Assembly: GCF_014692675.1 (NCBI RefSeq)
Contig: NZ_JABFCZ010000008.1
Span: 124,001 to 188,000 of the forward strand
Direction of reading: 5' to 3'
From: Roseibium aggregatum
GTDB lineage: Bacteria > Pseudomonadota > Alphaproteobacteria > Rhizobiales > Stappiaceae
DNA: 64,000 nucleotides
The first letter of the stretch is position 1. Each line of letters opens with the position of its first letter. The position numbers and the translations under genes are program-made. The notes beneath the pieces are model-generated. The model saw nothing but the letters and a program-made list of their open reading frames with translations, was not told the DNA's origin and did not search any database. Positions 15,564-23,180 of the stretch are shown in pieces.

Positions 15564-15973
15564 ACGATTTTCCCGATCCGCTTGCCGCAGAGGAGCCATA
15601 TCCGCTGCAGCGCACACTCGGGTTCACGATCGCCGAATGGGCGGAGAACTATGCCCGGATCGAACTGCCGATTGCCGACCACCTGATGAACCGCTACGGC
15701 ATCCCGCACGGCGGCGTCTATGCGACGATCCTCGACACGGCCCTCGGTTTCAGCGGCAGCTACACCGGTTCGGGAGACGATAAACGGATGGCGATGACGC
15801 TGTCCCTGAACGTCAATTACCTGTCCCGGCCAAAGGGCAAGCTGCTCATCTGTGAAGGGCGCAAGACCGGTGGCGGCAGAAAGACCTTTTTCGCCGACGG
15901 GATCCTGTTTGACGAGACCGGAGAACGGATCGCCTCTGCCAGCGGCGTTTTCCGCTACCGGAGCGGCTCCTGA
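15560..15973 (+). CDS. PaaI-family hot-dog thioesterase
   Basis: A 137-residue hot-dog-fold protein. The HGGVYATILDTALGFSG block (about residues 50-66), with its HGG and downstream Asp, is the PaaI-type thioesterase active-site signature. The ATG overlaps the IclR stop by 4 nt. It would hydrolyse acyl-CoA intermediates, relieving CoA trapping when the pathway stalls; the substrate is not evident. It is the last gene of the TRAP operon; a weak inverted repeat (TCCGGT/ACCGGT) follows the stop. Confidence 0.87.
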   Translation: MNDFPDPLAAEEPYPLQRTLGFTIAEWAENYARIELPIADHLMNRYGIPHGGVYATILDTALGFSGSYTGSGDDKRMAMTLSLNVNYLSRPKGKLLICEGRKTGGGRKTFFADGILFDETGERIASASGVFRYRSGS

Positions 15974-16103
15974 TCAATCCGGTGCGACCGGTATTTTCCC
16001 TGAATTGACCCAGCACAAGGTCATTGGCCTCGATCTCCGGTGATACTGTCTTTCGAACCTGCGCCCGCAGGCGGAAAGACACTCGATCTGGAGGTGGATG
16101 GCC

Positions 16104-16547
16104 ATGACGCAACGCTCTTCGCAAACCGAAGCCGATCAGACGGAACTGACAATTCCGCTGGAAAAGGTCTGCTTCATCATCTTCAAGGCGCGGGAATTCG
16201 ACGCCAAGGATGTGAGCACGACCTCGGACGATGGTTCCAATCCATCCGACGACGGGGACCGGTCAGTGCTAGAAGACCGGGACGATGACCCTGTGCTTCA
16301 GGAACTCATGTCCCTGATCGCATCCCTGTCCGTTGACGAGCAGGTCGATCTGGTCGCCCTGATGCATCTGGGACGTGACGACAATACGGCACAGGATTGG
16401 GATGATGTCCGGACGGAGGCGGCCGAAGCTCATACCGACCGGACGGCGGAATATCTTTGCGGCACCCCGCTTCTGGCCGATTATCTGTCCGACGGGCTCT
16501 CCGCACTGGATTATTCCTGTGCGGACTATGAAATGGATCACTTGTAA
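16104..16547 (+). CDS. DUF3775 domain-containing protein
   Basis: A 147-residue acidic protein matching the alphaproteobacterial DUF3775 pattern: IPLEKVCFIIFKAREFDAKD at residues 17-36, a low-complexity DDGSNPSDDGD linker, DPVLQELMSLIASLSVDEQVDLVALMHLGR-type core, and a C-terminal HTDRTAEYLCGTPLLADYL segment. The start at 16104 is preferred over ATG 16098 because GGAGGTG ends at 16096, 7 nt from 16104 but only 1 nt from 16098. No function is known for the family. It stands alone between two metabolic clusters. Confidence 0.8.
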   Translation: MTQRSSQTEADQTELTIPLEKVCFIIFKAREFDAKDVSTTSDDGSNPSDDGDRSVLEDRDDDPVLQELMSLIASLSVDEQVDLVALMHLGRDDNTAQDWDDVRTEAAEAHTDRTAEYLCGTPLLADYLSDGLSALDYSCADYEMDHL

Positions 16548-16636
16548 AAGCGGTTGCGTTAAGACCTGAGAGAGACCTGTCTGCTTCTTTTCCGAAGGCC
16601 AGGGGCGTGGGTCTGAAACAAGTGACGGGAGGGGAC

Positions 16637-17374
16637 ATGAAGCGACTTGAAGGAAAGACCGCGCTGGTGACAGCTGCGGGGCAGGGGATCGGCCGGGCGT
16701 CTGCCCTGCGCATGGCCGAGGAGGGTGCGCGGGTCATCGCGACCGATATCAATCCCGAAACCTTGAAGGAAATCGAGGGAACGCCGGGTATCGAGACCCG
16801 GGTTTTCAACGTCCTCGACAAGGAGGCGATTGACGCGATCGCCCGGGATCTGGGCGCCATCGACATCCTGTTCAACTGCGCCGGCATCGTCCATGCCGGC
16901 ACGATCGAACAGGCGACGGAAGACGAGTGGGACTTCGCCTTCGATCTCAACGTGAAGGCGCAGTTCCGGATCATCCGGGCTTTCCTGCCGGCCATGATCG
17001 AAAACGGCGGCGGATCGATCATCAACATGTCGTCGGTCGCCGGGCCCATTACCGGCCCGGTCAACCGCTGCATCTATTCCGCCTCGAAGGCCGCGGTCAC
17101 GGGCCTGACCCGATCGGTTGCGGCCGACTATGTCACCAAGGGGATCCGCTGCAACGCCATCTGCCCGGGTACGGTGGACAGTCCCAGCCTGCACCAGCGA
17201 CTGCGCGACACGGGCGATTACGACGGCGCCCTGAAACAATTCATCGCCCGTCAGCCCATGGGGCGGGTCGGCCGGCCGGAGGAGGTAGCCGCACTCGTCG
17301 CCTATCTCGCCTCCGACGACAGCGCCTTCACCACCGGGACCGAACAGGTCATCGACGGCGGCTGGACGACCTGA
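16637..17374 (+). CDS. SDR oxidoreductase, BDH2/DHRS6-like
   Basis: A 245-residue SDR closely resembling human BDH2 (DHRS6) and its bacterial relatives: LVTAAGQGIGRAS, VIATDINPETLKEIE, a PGIETRVFNVLDKEAID block, DILFNCAGIVHAGT, SIINMSSVAGPITGPVNRC, the YSASK motif, RCNAICPGTVDSPSL and a GGW terminus. BDH2-type enzymes act on small cyclic or hydroxy acids (reported substrates include 3-hydroxybutyrate and 4-hydroxyproline-derived compounds); bacterial members are often annotated as 2-keto-3-deoxy-L-fuconate dehydrogenases. The start at 16637 follows GGGAGGGG; a longer frame exists but lacks a ribosome site. Role in the adjacent CoA cluster is unproven. Confidence 0.87.
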   Translation: MKRLEGKTALVTAAGQGIGRASALRMAEEGARVIATDINPETLKEIEGTPGIETRVFNVLDKEAIDAIARDLGAIDILFNCAGIVHAGTIEQATEDEWDFAFDLNVKAQFRIIRAFLPAMIENGGGSIINMSSVAGPITGPVNRCIYSASKAAVTGLTRSVAADYVTKGIRCNAICPGTVDSPSLHQRLRDTGDYDGALKQFIARQPMGRVGRPEEVAALVAYLASDDSAFTTGTEQVIDGGWTT

Positions 17375-17380
17375 GCGCAC

Positions 17381-17404
17381 AGTAGCGCTACTCGGGAGTT
17401 CCCG
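17381..17404. promoter_or_regulatory. Palindromes upstream of the CaiB operon
   Basis: AGTAGCGCTACT (17381-17392) is a perfect 12-nt palindrome, and CGGGA-GT-TCCCG follows it at 17393-17404. They lie 85-108 nt upstream of the CaiB start. They may be an operator or a weak terminator of the SDR message. No T-run follows. Confidence 0.25.
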
Positions 17405-17488
17405 TTTCCGGCACGTGCCGCTATCTATCTCGAAGCAGCTGGCTTTGGTTCAGCCGCCAATCCTTTCGTGATCCGCTGAGGGAAGCGC

Positions 17489-18634
17489 ATGAAGAATGAC
17501 GATGACCTGCCGTTGTCCGGCACCCTGGTCGTGAGCATCGAACAGGCAGTTGCCGGACCCTATTGCGGCCGACTGCTGGCGGATCAGGGTGCACGGGTGA
17601 TCAAGGTCGAACGTCCGGACGGCGGCGACTTTGCCCGCCGCTACGACCGGCGCATCAACGGCGAGGCGAGCTATTTCGTCTGGTTGAATAGGTCCAAGGA
17701 AAGCCTGTGCCTCGATCTGAAGGCCCCGGAGGATATCGCGTTCCTGTGGCGGCTGATCGAACGGGCGGATGTCTTTATCCAGAACCTCGCCCCGGGAGCG
17801 GCCGACAAGCTCGGCCTGACCCGCCAATCGCTTGAAGAGCGCAATCCGCGGCTGATCTCCTGTGCGATCTCCGGCTTCGGGCCCGGCGGACCATACGGCT
17901 CGCGCAAGGCCTACGATCTCCTGATCCAGGCGGAATCAGGCCTTTTGTCGATTACCGGCACGAAGGAGTCGCCCAGCAAGGTCGGCATTTCCATCGTCGA
18001 TATCTGTACCGGCGTGACCGCCTATCACCTCATCCTGGCGGCCTTGTTGAAACGGTCACGAACGGGGAAGGGCGATCACATCGAGCTCTCCATGCTGGAA
18101 GCGATGGCGGAATGGATGGGATATCCGCTCCACTACACTCATGAGGGCGCGCCGCCGCCGGAACGCTCTGGTGCCGGGCACGCGACGATCTACCCCTACG
18201 GCCCGTTTGAGACAGCCGACGGCATGGTGCTGTTCGGCCTGCAGAACGACCGCGAGTGGCAGGCCTTCTGCCGCGAGGTGCTGGAATTGCCGGACTGGGC
18301 GGACGAGCCGCGCTATCTCGGCAACGACGGACGGGCCGGCCATAAGGACGAGCTCGATCCGGTGATCCGGAAAAAGCTGGCACTGCTTTCCACAGCCGAA
18401 ACTCAAGAGCGTCTTGGAAAGGCCGGTATCGGAACTGCGGAAGTGCGTGACATTGCCGGCCTATGGGCACACCCGCAACTGGCCGCCCGTCACTGCTGGG
18501 GCACTGTGGCAACCGGTGCCGGCGTCGTGCCTGCCTTCCTGCCGCCGTCTGCAGAGAGCTGGGACCCGCGCATGGACCCGGTTCCCGCGCTTGGCGAGCA
18601 CAGCGACGCAATCCGGGAAGAATTCAGCGTTTGA
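17489..18634 (+). CDS. CaiB/BaiF family III CoA-transferase
   Basis: A 381-residue family III CoA-transferase. The N-terminal block VVSIEQAVAGPYCGRLLADQ, VIKVERPDGGDFAR and FVWLNRSKESLCLDLK are typical; the catalytic Asp is expected in the YDLLIQAESGLLSITG block (Asp at about residue 150). It moves CoA from a donor such as succinyl-CoA to a dicarboxylic acid. It heads a four-gene operon with an acyl-CoA dehydrogenase, a CitE-like lyase and a MaoC hydratase, the set found in itaconate/mesaconate degradation loci (compare Pseudomonas PA0878-PA0883), where the transferase is itaconate CoA-transferase (Ict). GAGGGAAG precedes the ATG. The itaconate role is inferred from gene set, not shown. Confidence 0.87.
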   Translation: MKNDDDLPLSGTLVVSIEQAVAGPYCGRLLADQGARVIKVERPDGGDFARRYDRRINGEASYFVWLNRSKESLCLDLKAPEDIAFLWRLIERADVFIQNLAPGAADKLGLTRQSLEERNPRLISCAISGFGPGGPYGSRKAYDLLIQAESGLLSITGTKESPSKVGISIVDICTGVTAYHLILAALLKRSRTGKGDHIELSMLEAMAEWMGYPLHYTHEGAPPPERSGAGHATIYPYGPFETADGMVLFGLQNDREWQAFCREVLELPDWADEPRYLGNDGRAGHKDELDPVIRKKLALLSTAETQERLGKAGIGTAEVRDIAGLWAHPQLAARHCWGTVATGAGVVPAFLPPSAESWDPRMDPVPALGEHSDAIREEFSV

Positions 18635-18665
18635 GACGGGGCCACCGTCCGATCAGGAGAAGAAG

Positions 18666-19829
18666 ATGAAAACCTCTGCACCGACAGATCACGATGACCT
18701 GAGAGAGGCGCTACGCGCCCTTTGTGCCGAGTTCCCCGCCGAATACCACCGCGAACATGGTGCGAAGGAAACCTATCCGGAAGAATTCATCGATGCTCTG
18801 ACGGAAGCCGGCTGGCTGGCGGCGATGATCCCGGAGGAATACGGCGGCTCCGGGCTTGGACTGACCGAAGCCTCTATCGTCATGGAGGAAATCAACCGTT
18901 CGGGCGGCAATGCCGGCCATTGCCATGGCCAGATGTACAACATGGGCACGCTGCTCCGGCACGGATCGGACGAACAGAAGAAGCTCTATCTGCCGAAGAT
19001 TGCGTCCGGCGAATTGCGCCTGCAATCCATGGCCGTGACGGAGCCGACGACGGGGACGGACACCACCAAGCTCAAGACCACGGCGATGAAACAAGGCGAC
19101 CGTTATGTCGTCAACGGCCAGAAGGTCTGGATCAGCCGCATCCAGCACTCCGACCTGATGATCCTGCTGGCGCGCACGACGCCGCTTTCCGAGGTCAAGC
19201 GCAAGTCTCAGGGGCTGTCGATCTTCCTGGTTGAACTGAAGGACGCGATCGGCAAGGGCATGGAGGTCCGGCCGATCGAGAACATGGTCGGCCACGAGAC
19301 CAATGAACTGTTCTTCGACAATCTGGAAATCCCGGCCGAAAGCCTGATCGGGGAGGAGGGCAACGGCTTCCGCTATATTCTTGACGGATTGAATGCGGAA
19401 CGGACGCTGATTGCCGCCGAATGTATCGGTGACGGCTACTGGTTCCTGGAAAAGGCCCGTGCTTATGCCAATGAGCGCGTCGTCTTCGACCGGCCGATCG
19501 GCCAGAACCAGGGCGTTCAGTTTCCGCTGGCCCGGGCTTATGTGAACGTGGAGGCGGCGAACCTGATGCGCTTCGAGGCCTGCCGCCGGTTCGATGCCCA
19601 CGAAGACTGCGGCGCACAGGCCAACATGGCCAAGCTGCTGGCCGCCGACGCCTCCTGGCAGGCGGCCAACGAATGTCTCCAGATCCATGGTGGCTTCGGC
19701 TTTGCCAATGAATATGATGTGGAACGCAAGTTCCGGGAGACTCGGCTCTATCAGGTCGCGCCGATTTCGACCAATCTGATCCTGTCCTATGTTGCCGAGC
19801 ATGTCCTTGGCCTGCCGAGATCGTTCTGA
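18666..19829 (+). CDS. Acyl-CoA dehydrogenase of a CaiB/CitE/MaoC cluster
   Basis: A 387-residue acyl-CoA dehydrogenase with MAVTEPTTGTDTTKLKT (FAD region), IQIHGGFGF-type sequence (LQIHGGFGFANEYDVER) and a VAEHVLGLPRSF terminus. The usual C-terminal catalytic Glu (in YEGTSE of MCAD) is missing: the stretch reads LYQVAPISTNLIL. A Glu is present at about residue 245 in GLNAERTLIAAE, the position used by isovaleryl- and long-chain acyl-CoA dehydrogenases, so the enzyme may still be active on a branched substrate. The start at 18666 follows CAGGAGAAG; the longer frame overlaps CaiB out of frame. The gene matches PA0879 in position within the related Pseudomonas locus. Confidence 0.9.
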   Translation: MKTSAPTDHDDLREALRALCAEFPAEYHREHGAKETYPEEFIDALTEAGWLAAMIPEEYGGSGLGLTEASIVMEEINRSGGNAGHCHGQMYNMGTLLRHGSDEQKKLYLPKIASGELRLQSMAVTEPTTGTDTTKLKTTAMKQGDRYVVNGQKVWISRIQHSDLMILLARTTPLSEVKRKSQGLSIFLVELKDAIGKGMEVRPIENMVGHETNELFFDNLEIPAESLIGEEGNGFRYILDGLNAERTLIAAECIGDGYWFLEKARAYANERVVFDRPIGQNQGVQFPLARAYVNVEAANLMRFEACRRFDAHEDCGAQANMAKLLAADASWQAANECLQIHGGFGFANEYDVERKFRETRLYQVAPISTNLILSYVAEHVLGLPRSF

Positions 19830-19831
19830 CC

Positions 19832-20638
19832 ATGACTGACGCCATTTGTTTGCCCCTGTTCGTTCCCGGCAACCGGCCGGACCGGTTTGCCAAGGCGGCC
19901 GCGGCCGGATCGGGCATGATCATTCTGGACCTGGAGGATGCGGTTGTTGCGGGAGCAAAGGCGGAGGCGCGCGATGCTGTCGTCCGCGAGGCAGGAGCGT
20001 TCGAAGGAACGCGGGTTTTCGTCCGGGTGAACGGTGCCGATACGCCATGGTTCGAAGACGATATCTCCGCTGTCACCGCGCTCGCCATCGATGGCATTGT
20101 CGTGCCCAAGGCGGAGAACCCGGAGATTATACGTGAAATTGCGAAGGCGCTTGGGCCAGGCCGTGAAATATGGGCGCTGATCGAATCCGTCAGGGGAATG
20201 GCAAAGGTGAGGGACATTGCCGGGGCGGCGGACCGGATCGTTTTCGGCAGTGTGGATTTTTGTGCCGATCTCGGTATGGCTCATGAACGGGAGATCCTGC
20301 TGCCGTTCCGTCTGGAACTTGCCATGGCCGCCCGGCTTGCCGGCAAACCTGCACCGGTCGACGGGGTGACGACAGTGTTCGACAAGGCCGATCTTGTCAC
20401 CGAAGATGCCGTCCATGCTCGCGCGCTGGGCTACGGCGGCAAGCTTCTGATCCATCCCAAACAGATCGAACCGGCACGTGCCGGGTTCCGGCCGACCGAG
20501 GCCGAAGTGGAAACGGCCCGCAGGATCCTGCAGCAGGCTGAGGGTGTCGGCGCGGTGGCGGTCGACGGCCAGATGATCGACGAACCGGTCCTGATCCGGG
20601 CGCGGGATGTCCTCGCAAGATGGGAGGCGCTGTCATGA
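19832..20638 (+). CDS. HpcH/HpaI-family CoA-ester lyase (CitE-like)
   Basis: A 268-residue CitE-like TIM-barrel lyase. LFVPGNRPDRFAKA at the start binds CoA-ester, IILDLEDAV holds the metal-binding acidic residues, and IWALIESVRGM, IVFGSVDFCADLG and LIHPKQIE are family blocks. These enzymes cleave malyl-, citramalyl- or related CoA esters to acetyl-CoA plus an oxoacid. It begins 2 nt after the dehydrogenase stop. In an itaconate-type pathway it would be the (S)-citramalyl-CoA lyase (Ccl), giving acetyl-CoA and pyruvate. Malyl-CoA lyase or beta-methylmalyl-CoA lyase remain alternatives. Confidence 0.88.
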   Translation: MTDAICLPLFVPGNRPDRFAKAAAAGSGMIILDLEDAVVAGAKAEARDAVVREAGAFEGTRVFVRVNGADTPWFEDDISAVTALAIDGIVVPKAENPEIIREIAKALGPGREIWALIESVRGMAKVRDIAGAADRIVFGSVDFCADLGMAHEREILLPFRLELAMAARLAGKPAPVDGVTTVFDKADLVTEDAVHARALGYGGKLLIHPKQIEPARAGFRPTEAEVETARRILQQAEGVGAVAVDGQMIDEPVLIRARDVLARWEALS

Positions 20639-21453
20639 ATGACTTCGCCGACTGGATCGGCCGTTCGGAGGAAGCCGGCGAAGCGGTCAGTGAAGGCCTG
20701 GTGGAGCGGTATCGGGCAACGCTCGACAGCAATCTCTGGACCGGAGGCGAGGGCGCGCCGCTCGGAATTCACTGGTGCCTGGCGCCTCCGGCCGTCCCGC
20801 CGGCGATGCTCGGCCCCGACGGCCACCCGCGGCGGATCGACGATCCGTCCAGCTTCCTGCCGCCGGTGCCGCTGCCCTCGCGCATGTGGGCGGGCGGCGA
20901 GATCCGTTTTCACGCCCCGATCCCCGTCGGCGCGATGATCATGCGTCGCTCCCGGATCGCCAGCATTTCGGCAAAGGAAGGCAAGAGCGGCCCGCTGGTC
21001 TTCGTCGCCGTTGAACACAGTTACGATGCCCGCGCGGAGACGCTCGTCAGCGAACGTCAGGATATCGTCTACAAGAAGGCCCCGGAACCGGGACAGGCTC
21101 CCGCCTATGCGCCCGATGCCGATATGCCGGAAGACGGGATCCGGATCGGGCCGGTGACCATGTTCCGCTATTCGGCCCTGACCTTCAACGGTCACCGTAT
21201 CCATTACGATGCCGACTATTCCCGCGAGGTAGAGTTTTATCCGGCCTGCGTGGTACACGGTCCGCTTCAGGCAACCCTGCTCATGAACCGGGCGGCCCAG
21301 ATCCTGGGCCGCATGCCGAGGGTCTTTTCCTATCGAGGACTGGCACCCTGTTTCGTTAACGAGCCTCTGCGGCTGACAGGCGGTGTAGAGCCGGGAAGCC
21401 TTCAGGCGGAAGGGCCGGCAGGGCGGATCACCATGTCGGCACGGTTCGAATAG
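20635..21453 (+). CDS. FAS1-like/MaoC double hot-dog hydratase (itaconyl/mesaconyl-CoA type)
   Basis: A 272-residue double hot-dog protein. The N-terminal half looks like the FAS1-like dehydratase domain (LGIHWCLAPPAVPPAMLGPD, PSRMWAGGEIRFHAPI); the C-terminal half carries MaoC-like sequence (RYSALTFNGHRIHYDADYSRE and YPACVVHGPLQATLL). The arrangement matches mesaconyl-C4-CoA hydratase and itaconyl-CoA hydratase (Ich). The start at 20635 (MNDFADWIG) follows GGGAGG and overlaps the lyase stop by 4 nt. It would hydrate the unsaturated C5-dicarboxyl-CoA before lyase cleavage. It ends the operon and converges with the minus-strand gene at 21475. Confidence 0.87.
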   Translation: MNDFADWIGRSEEAGEAVSEGLVERYRATLDSNLWTGGEGAPLGIHWCLAPPAVPPAMLGPDGHPRRIDDPSSFLPPVPLPSRMWAGGEIRFHAPIPVGAMIMRRSRIASISAKEGKSGPLVFVAVEHSYDARAETLVSERQDIVYKKAPEPGQAPAYAPDADMPEDGIRIGPVTMFRYSALTFNGHRIHYDADYSREVEFYPACVVHGPLQATLLMNRAAQILGRMPRVFSYRGLAPCFVNEPLRLTGGVEPGSLQAEGPAGRITMSARFE

Positions 21454-21474
21454 GAAATGGCTGTTCCGGTTGCC

Positions 21475-22239
21475 CTAGAACCGGAACCGGGCGCCGACGA
21501 TCGGGCCGTGGGTATACAAGTCGTCTAGCTTGGCTTCGTTGTCGAAATTCCATCTCATCGCGCGGTAGCCTGCAAACAGATCGAAATTTTCAAAGGCGTA
21601 GCCGACGCCGCCGAAGGCCTGGCAGGTCACGTCCGACTGGCCGGTGCCGATATCGCCGAGATAGGCAAGGCTCCAGCGGTCGGATAGTTTGGTTTCCCCG
21701 CGAAGACCGACCACGCCGTCGATCACACTTCCCTGGGAGTTGGCACTGGCATTGAAGGCGCCAAGCGAGAAATCGAGGTCGACACTCATCCACAAGTACC
21801 GGAAGCCGCCGTATCCGCTGATCTTGGTGCTTTGCGTATCGATCACCCGGTAACCGAGAGCATTGGTCGTGATAAAGCCTTGGATGGTTGCGTCCAGGTT
21901 CAGCGTGACCGGGTTGCCGACGATGTTGCCCGTCGCGGAATCCGATCCCTGAAGGTTCATGTAGATAAGATCGGAATAGATGCCGAACCGGCCCTTCTCG
22001 GCCGCGATGCTGGTCATCAGCGCGAAGCTGAGATTGTCGAGGACCTTGTAGAACGGCATGTCGAAACTGTCGCCCGCTGCGGTCTTTCCGCCCATGGCGG
22101 CCATCCACATGTATGGCGTGACTTTGAATGTCCACCTGTCCTCGATGATCTGTGACGGCGGGTCGGCGGCCAGGACAGGCGTTTGCCACATTGTCAAAGC
22201 AAGTAAGGTTGCTGTTTTTACCAAAGTAGACTTCGCCAT
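21475..22239 (-). CDS. Outer-membrane beta-barrel protein, uncharacterised
   Basis: A 254-residue exported protein. Residues 1-24 (AKSTLVK, then a hydrophobic stretch ending TPVLA) form a signal peptide. The rest alternates short polar/aromatic strands (FKVTPYMWMAAMGG, FGIYSDLIYMNLQG, KISGYGGFRYLWMSVDLDF) and ends in VGARFRF, a C-terminal aromatic signature of BAM-assembled barrels. I do not recognise a named family. ATG 22239 gives the cleanest signal peptide; ATG 22260 would add seven residues and neither has a strong ribosome site. It is downstream of, but separated by 137 nt from, the second barrel gene, with its own candidate promoter element at 22267-22284. Confidence 0.72.
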   Translation of the reverse strand: MAKSTLVKTATLLALTMWQTPVLAADPPSQIIEDRWTFKVTPYMWMAAMGGKTAAGDSFDMPFYKVLDNLSFALMTSIAAEKGRFGIYSDLIYMNLQGSDSATGNIVGNPVTLNLDATIQGFITTNALGYRVIDTQSTKISGYGGFRYLWMSVDLDFSLGAFNASANSQGSVIDGVVGLRGETKLSDRWSLAYLGDIGTGQSDVTCQAFGGVGYAFENFDLFAGYRAMRWNFDNEAKLDDLYTHGPIVGARFRF

Positions 22240-22266
22240 AATTTCAAGCCCGCCATTCATTCAAGT

Positions 22267-22284
22267 TCTCAAACTATGGTTGAA
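22267..22284 (-). promoter_or_regulatory. 18-nt motif shared with 26260-26277 (copy A)
   Basis: TCTCAAACTATGGTTGAA matches the motif at 26260-26277 in 15 of 18 positions. Read on the minus strand, the -10-like hexamer is CATAGT here and TATAAT in the other copy. It lies 28 nt upstream of ATG 22239. The pair may mark co-regulated promoters of the barrel/cytochrome cluster. Confidence 0.35.
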
Positions 22285-22376
22285 ACATAATAGCACACGG
22301 GTATTTTCCGAAATACCTTACGGAACCCGCTGCGCCATTTTAAATCAATCATCCACCGAACCTTTTCGGATAGACC

Positions 22377-23180
22377 TCATTTCGGAAACAGGAACGTGAT
22401 CGCCGCCCGCGCACCAAAGCCGTCTGGCCCGTTCGCCGAACTGGCCGCATAGTAGCGTGCGCCCAGCTGAAGACTGACCGGCTGTTTGTCGATGGTGACG
22501 AGCTTGGCGACCATGGCGTTGATCGGAACGGACCAGTCGTTTGCGGTCCAGTCGTAGGTGGATTCCGAATTCAGCGTGAAGGTCCAGGCGTCAGGGGTCG
22601 TGTAGGAGAGGAACGGCTGCAGGAAGGTGGAATTCACATCCTTCGCCCCGTCCGGACCGGCATAGGACCAGATGTGATTGGCCAGCGCGCCATAGGTCCA
22701 GGGGCCGGATTGGCGCAACACGACGCCGGTGGGACCCGCCCCCCACTTTTGGGTGCTCAGAAGGTTTTCTGTACCGGTCGGGAACAGCAGCGCCGGGCCC
22801 AGGCCCCAGATGATGCCGTTTGCCGTTGGCTGCTTGGGCGAGAAGAACAGGCTTTGCGTCACATCGCTCAAGCCGAACTGGGTGCCGGAATTCCCGGCAA
22901 TGTCGTTTTGCCAGACGACCGGCACGATCGTGCGTGAGATCAGGTTCCAGTCTGCATTGAGCGAGATCGGAATGACCGGCTGGATATTGAGCGTGACCTT
23001 GTCGCCGTCGCTCGACCCGAAGCCATGGTCGTAGTTCCACTGGAACGGCACGCTGATCAGCGAGGCGACCGGATTCGACAGCTTTTTCGCCAGATCGGCA
23101 TCGGCGCCGATTGCCGGGGTGATCAAGAGGGGCAGAACGGCGGTGGCGGCTGCCAGTATACGCTTCTTGGAACAGATCAT
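22377..23180 (-). CDS. Outer-membrane transporter-like protein ('neuromedin U' annotated family)
   Basis: A 267-residue exported barrel protein. Residues 1-24 (MICSKKRILAAATAVLPLL, then ITPAIGA) are a signal peptide. The mature part starts LAKKLSNPVASLISVPFQWN and contains NIQPVIPISLNADWNLISR, WGLGPALLFPTGTE and SGPWTYGALANHIWS, the pattern of a bacterial family often mislabelled 'neuromedin U' and predicted to be an outer-membrane transporter. The C-terminus ends in ITFLFPK. GGAGGG precedes the ATG. The cytochrome frame upstream overlaps the whole 5' three quarters of this gene in another frame. Function is unknown; the family often neighbours exported enzymes. Confidence 0.82.
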   Translation of the reverse strand: MICSKKRILAAATAVLPLLITPAIGADADLAKKLSNPVASLISVPFQWNYDHGFGSSDGDKVTLNIQPVIPISLNADWNLISRTIVPVVWQNDIAGNSGTQFGLSDVTQSLFFSPKQPTANGIIWGLGPALLFPTGTENLLSTQKWGAGPTGVVLRQSGPWTYGALANHIWSYAGPDGAKDVNSTFLQPFLSYTTPDAWTFTLNSESTYDWTANDWSVPINAMVAKLVTIDKQPVSLQLGARYYAASSANGPDGFGARAAITFLFPK

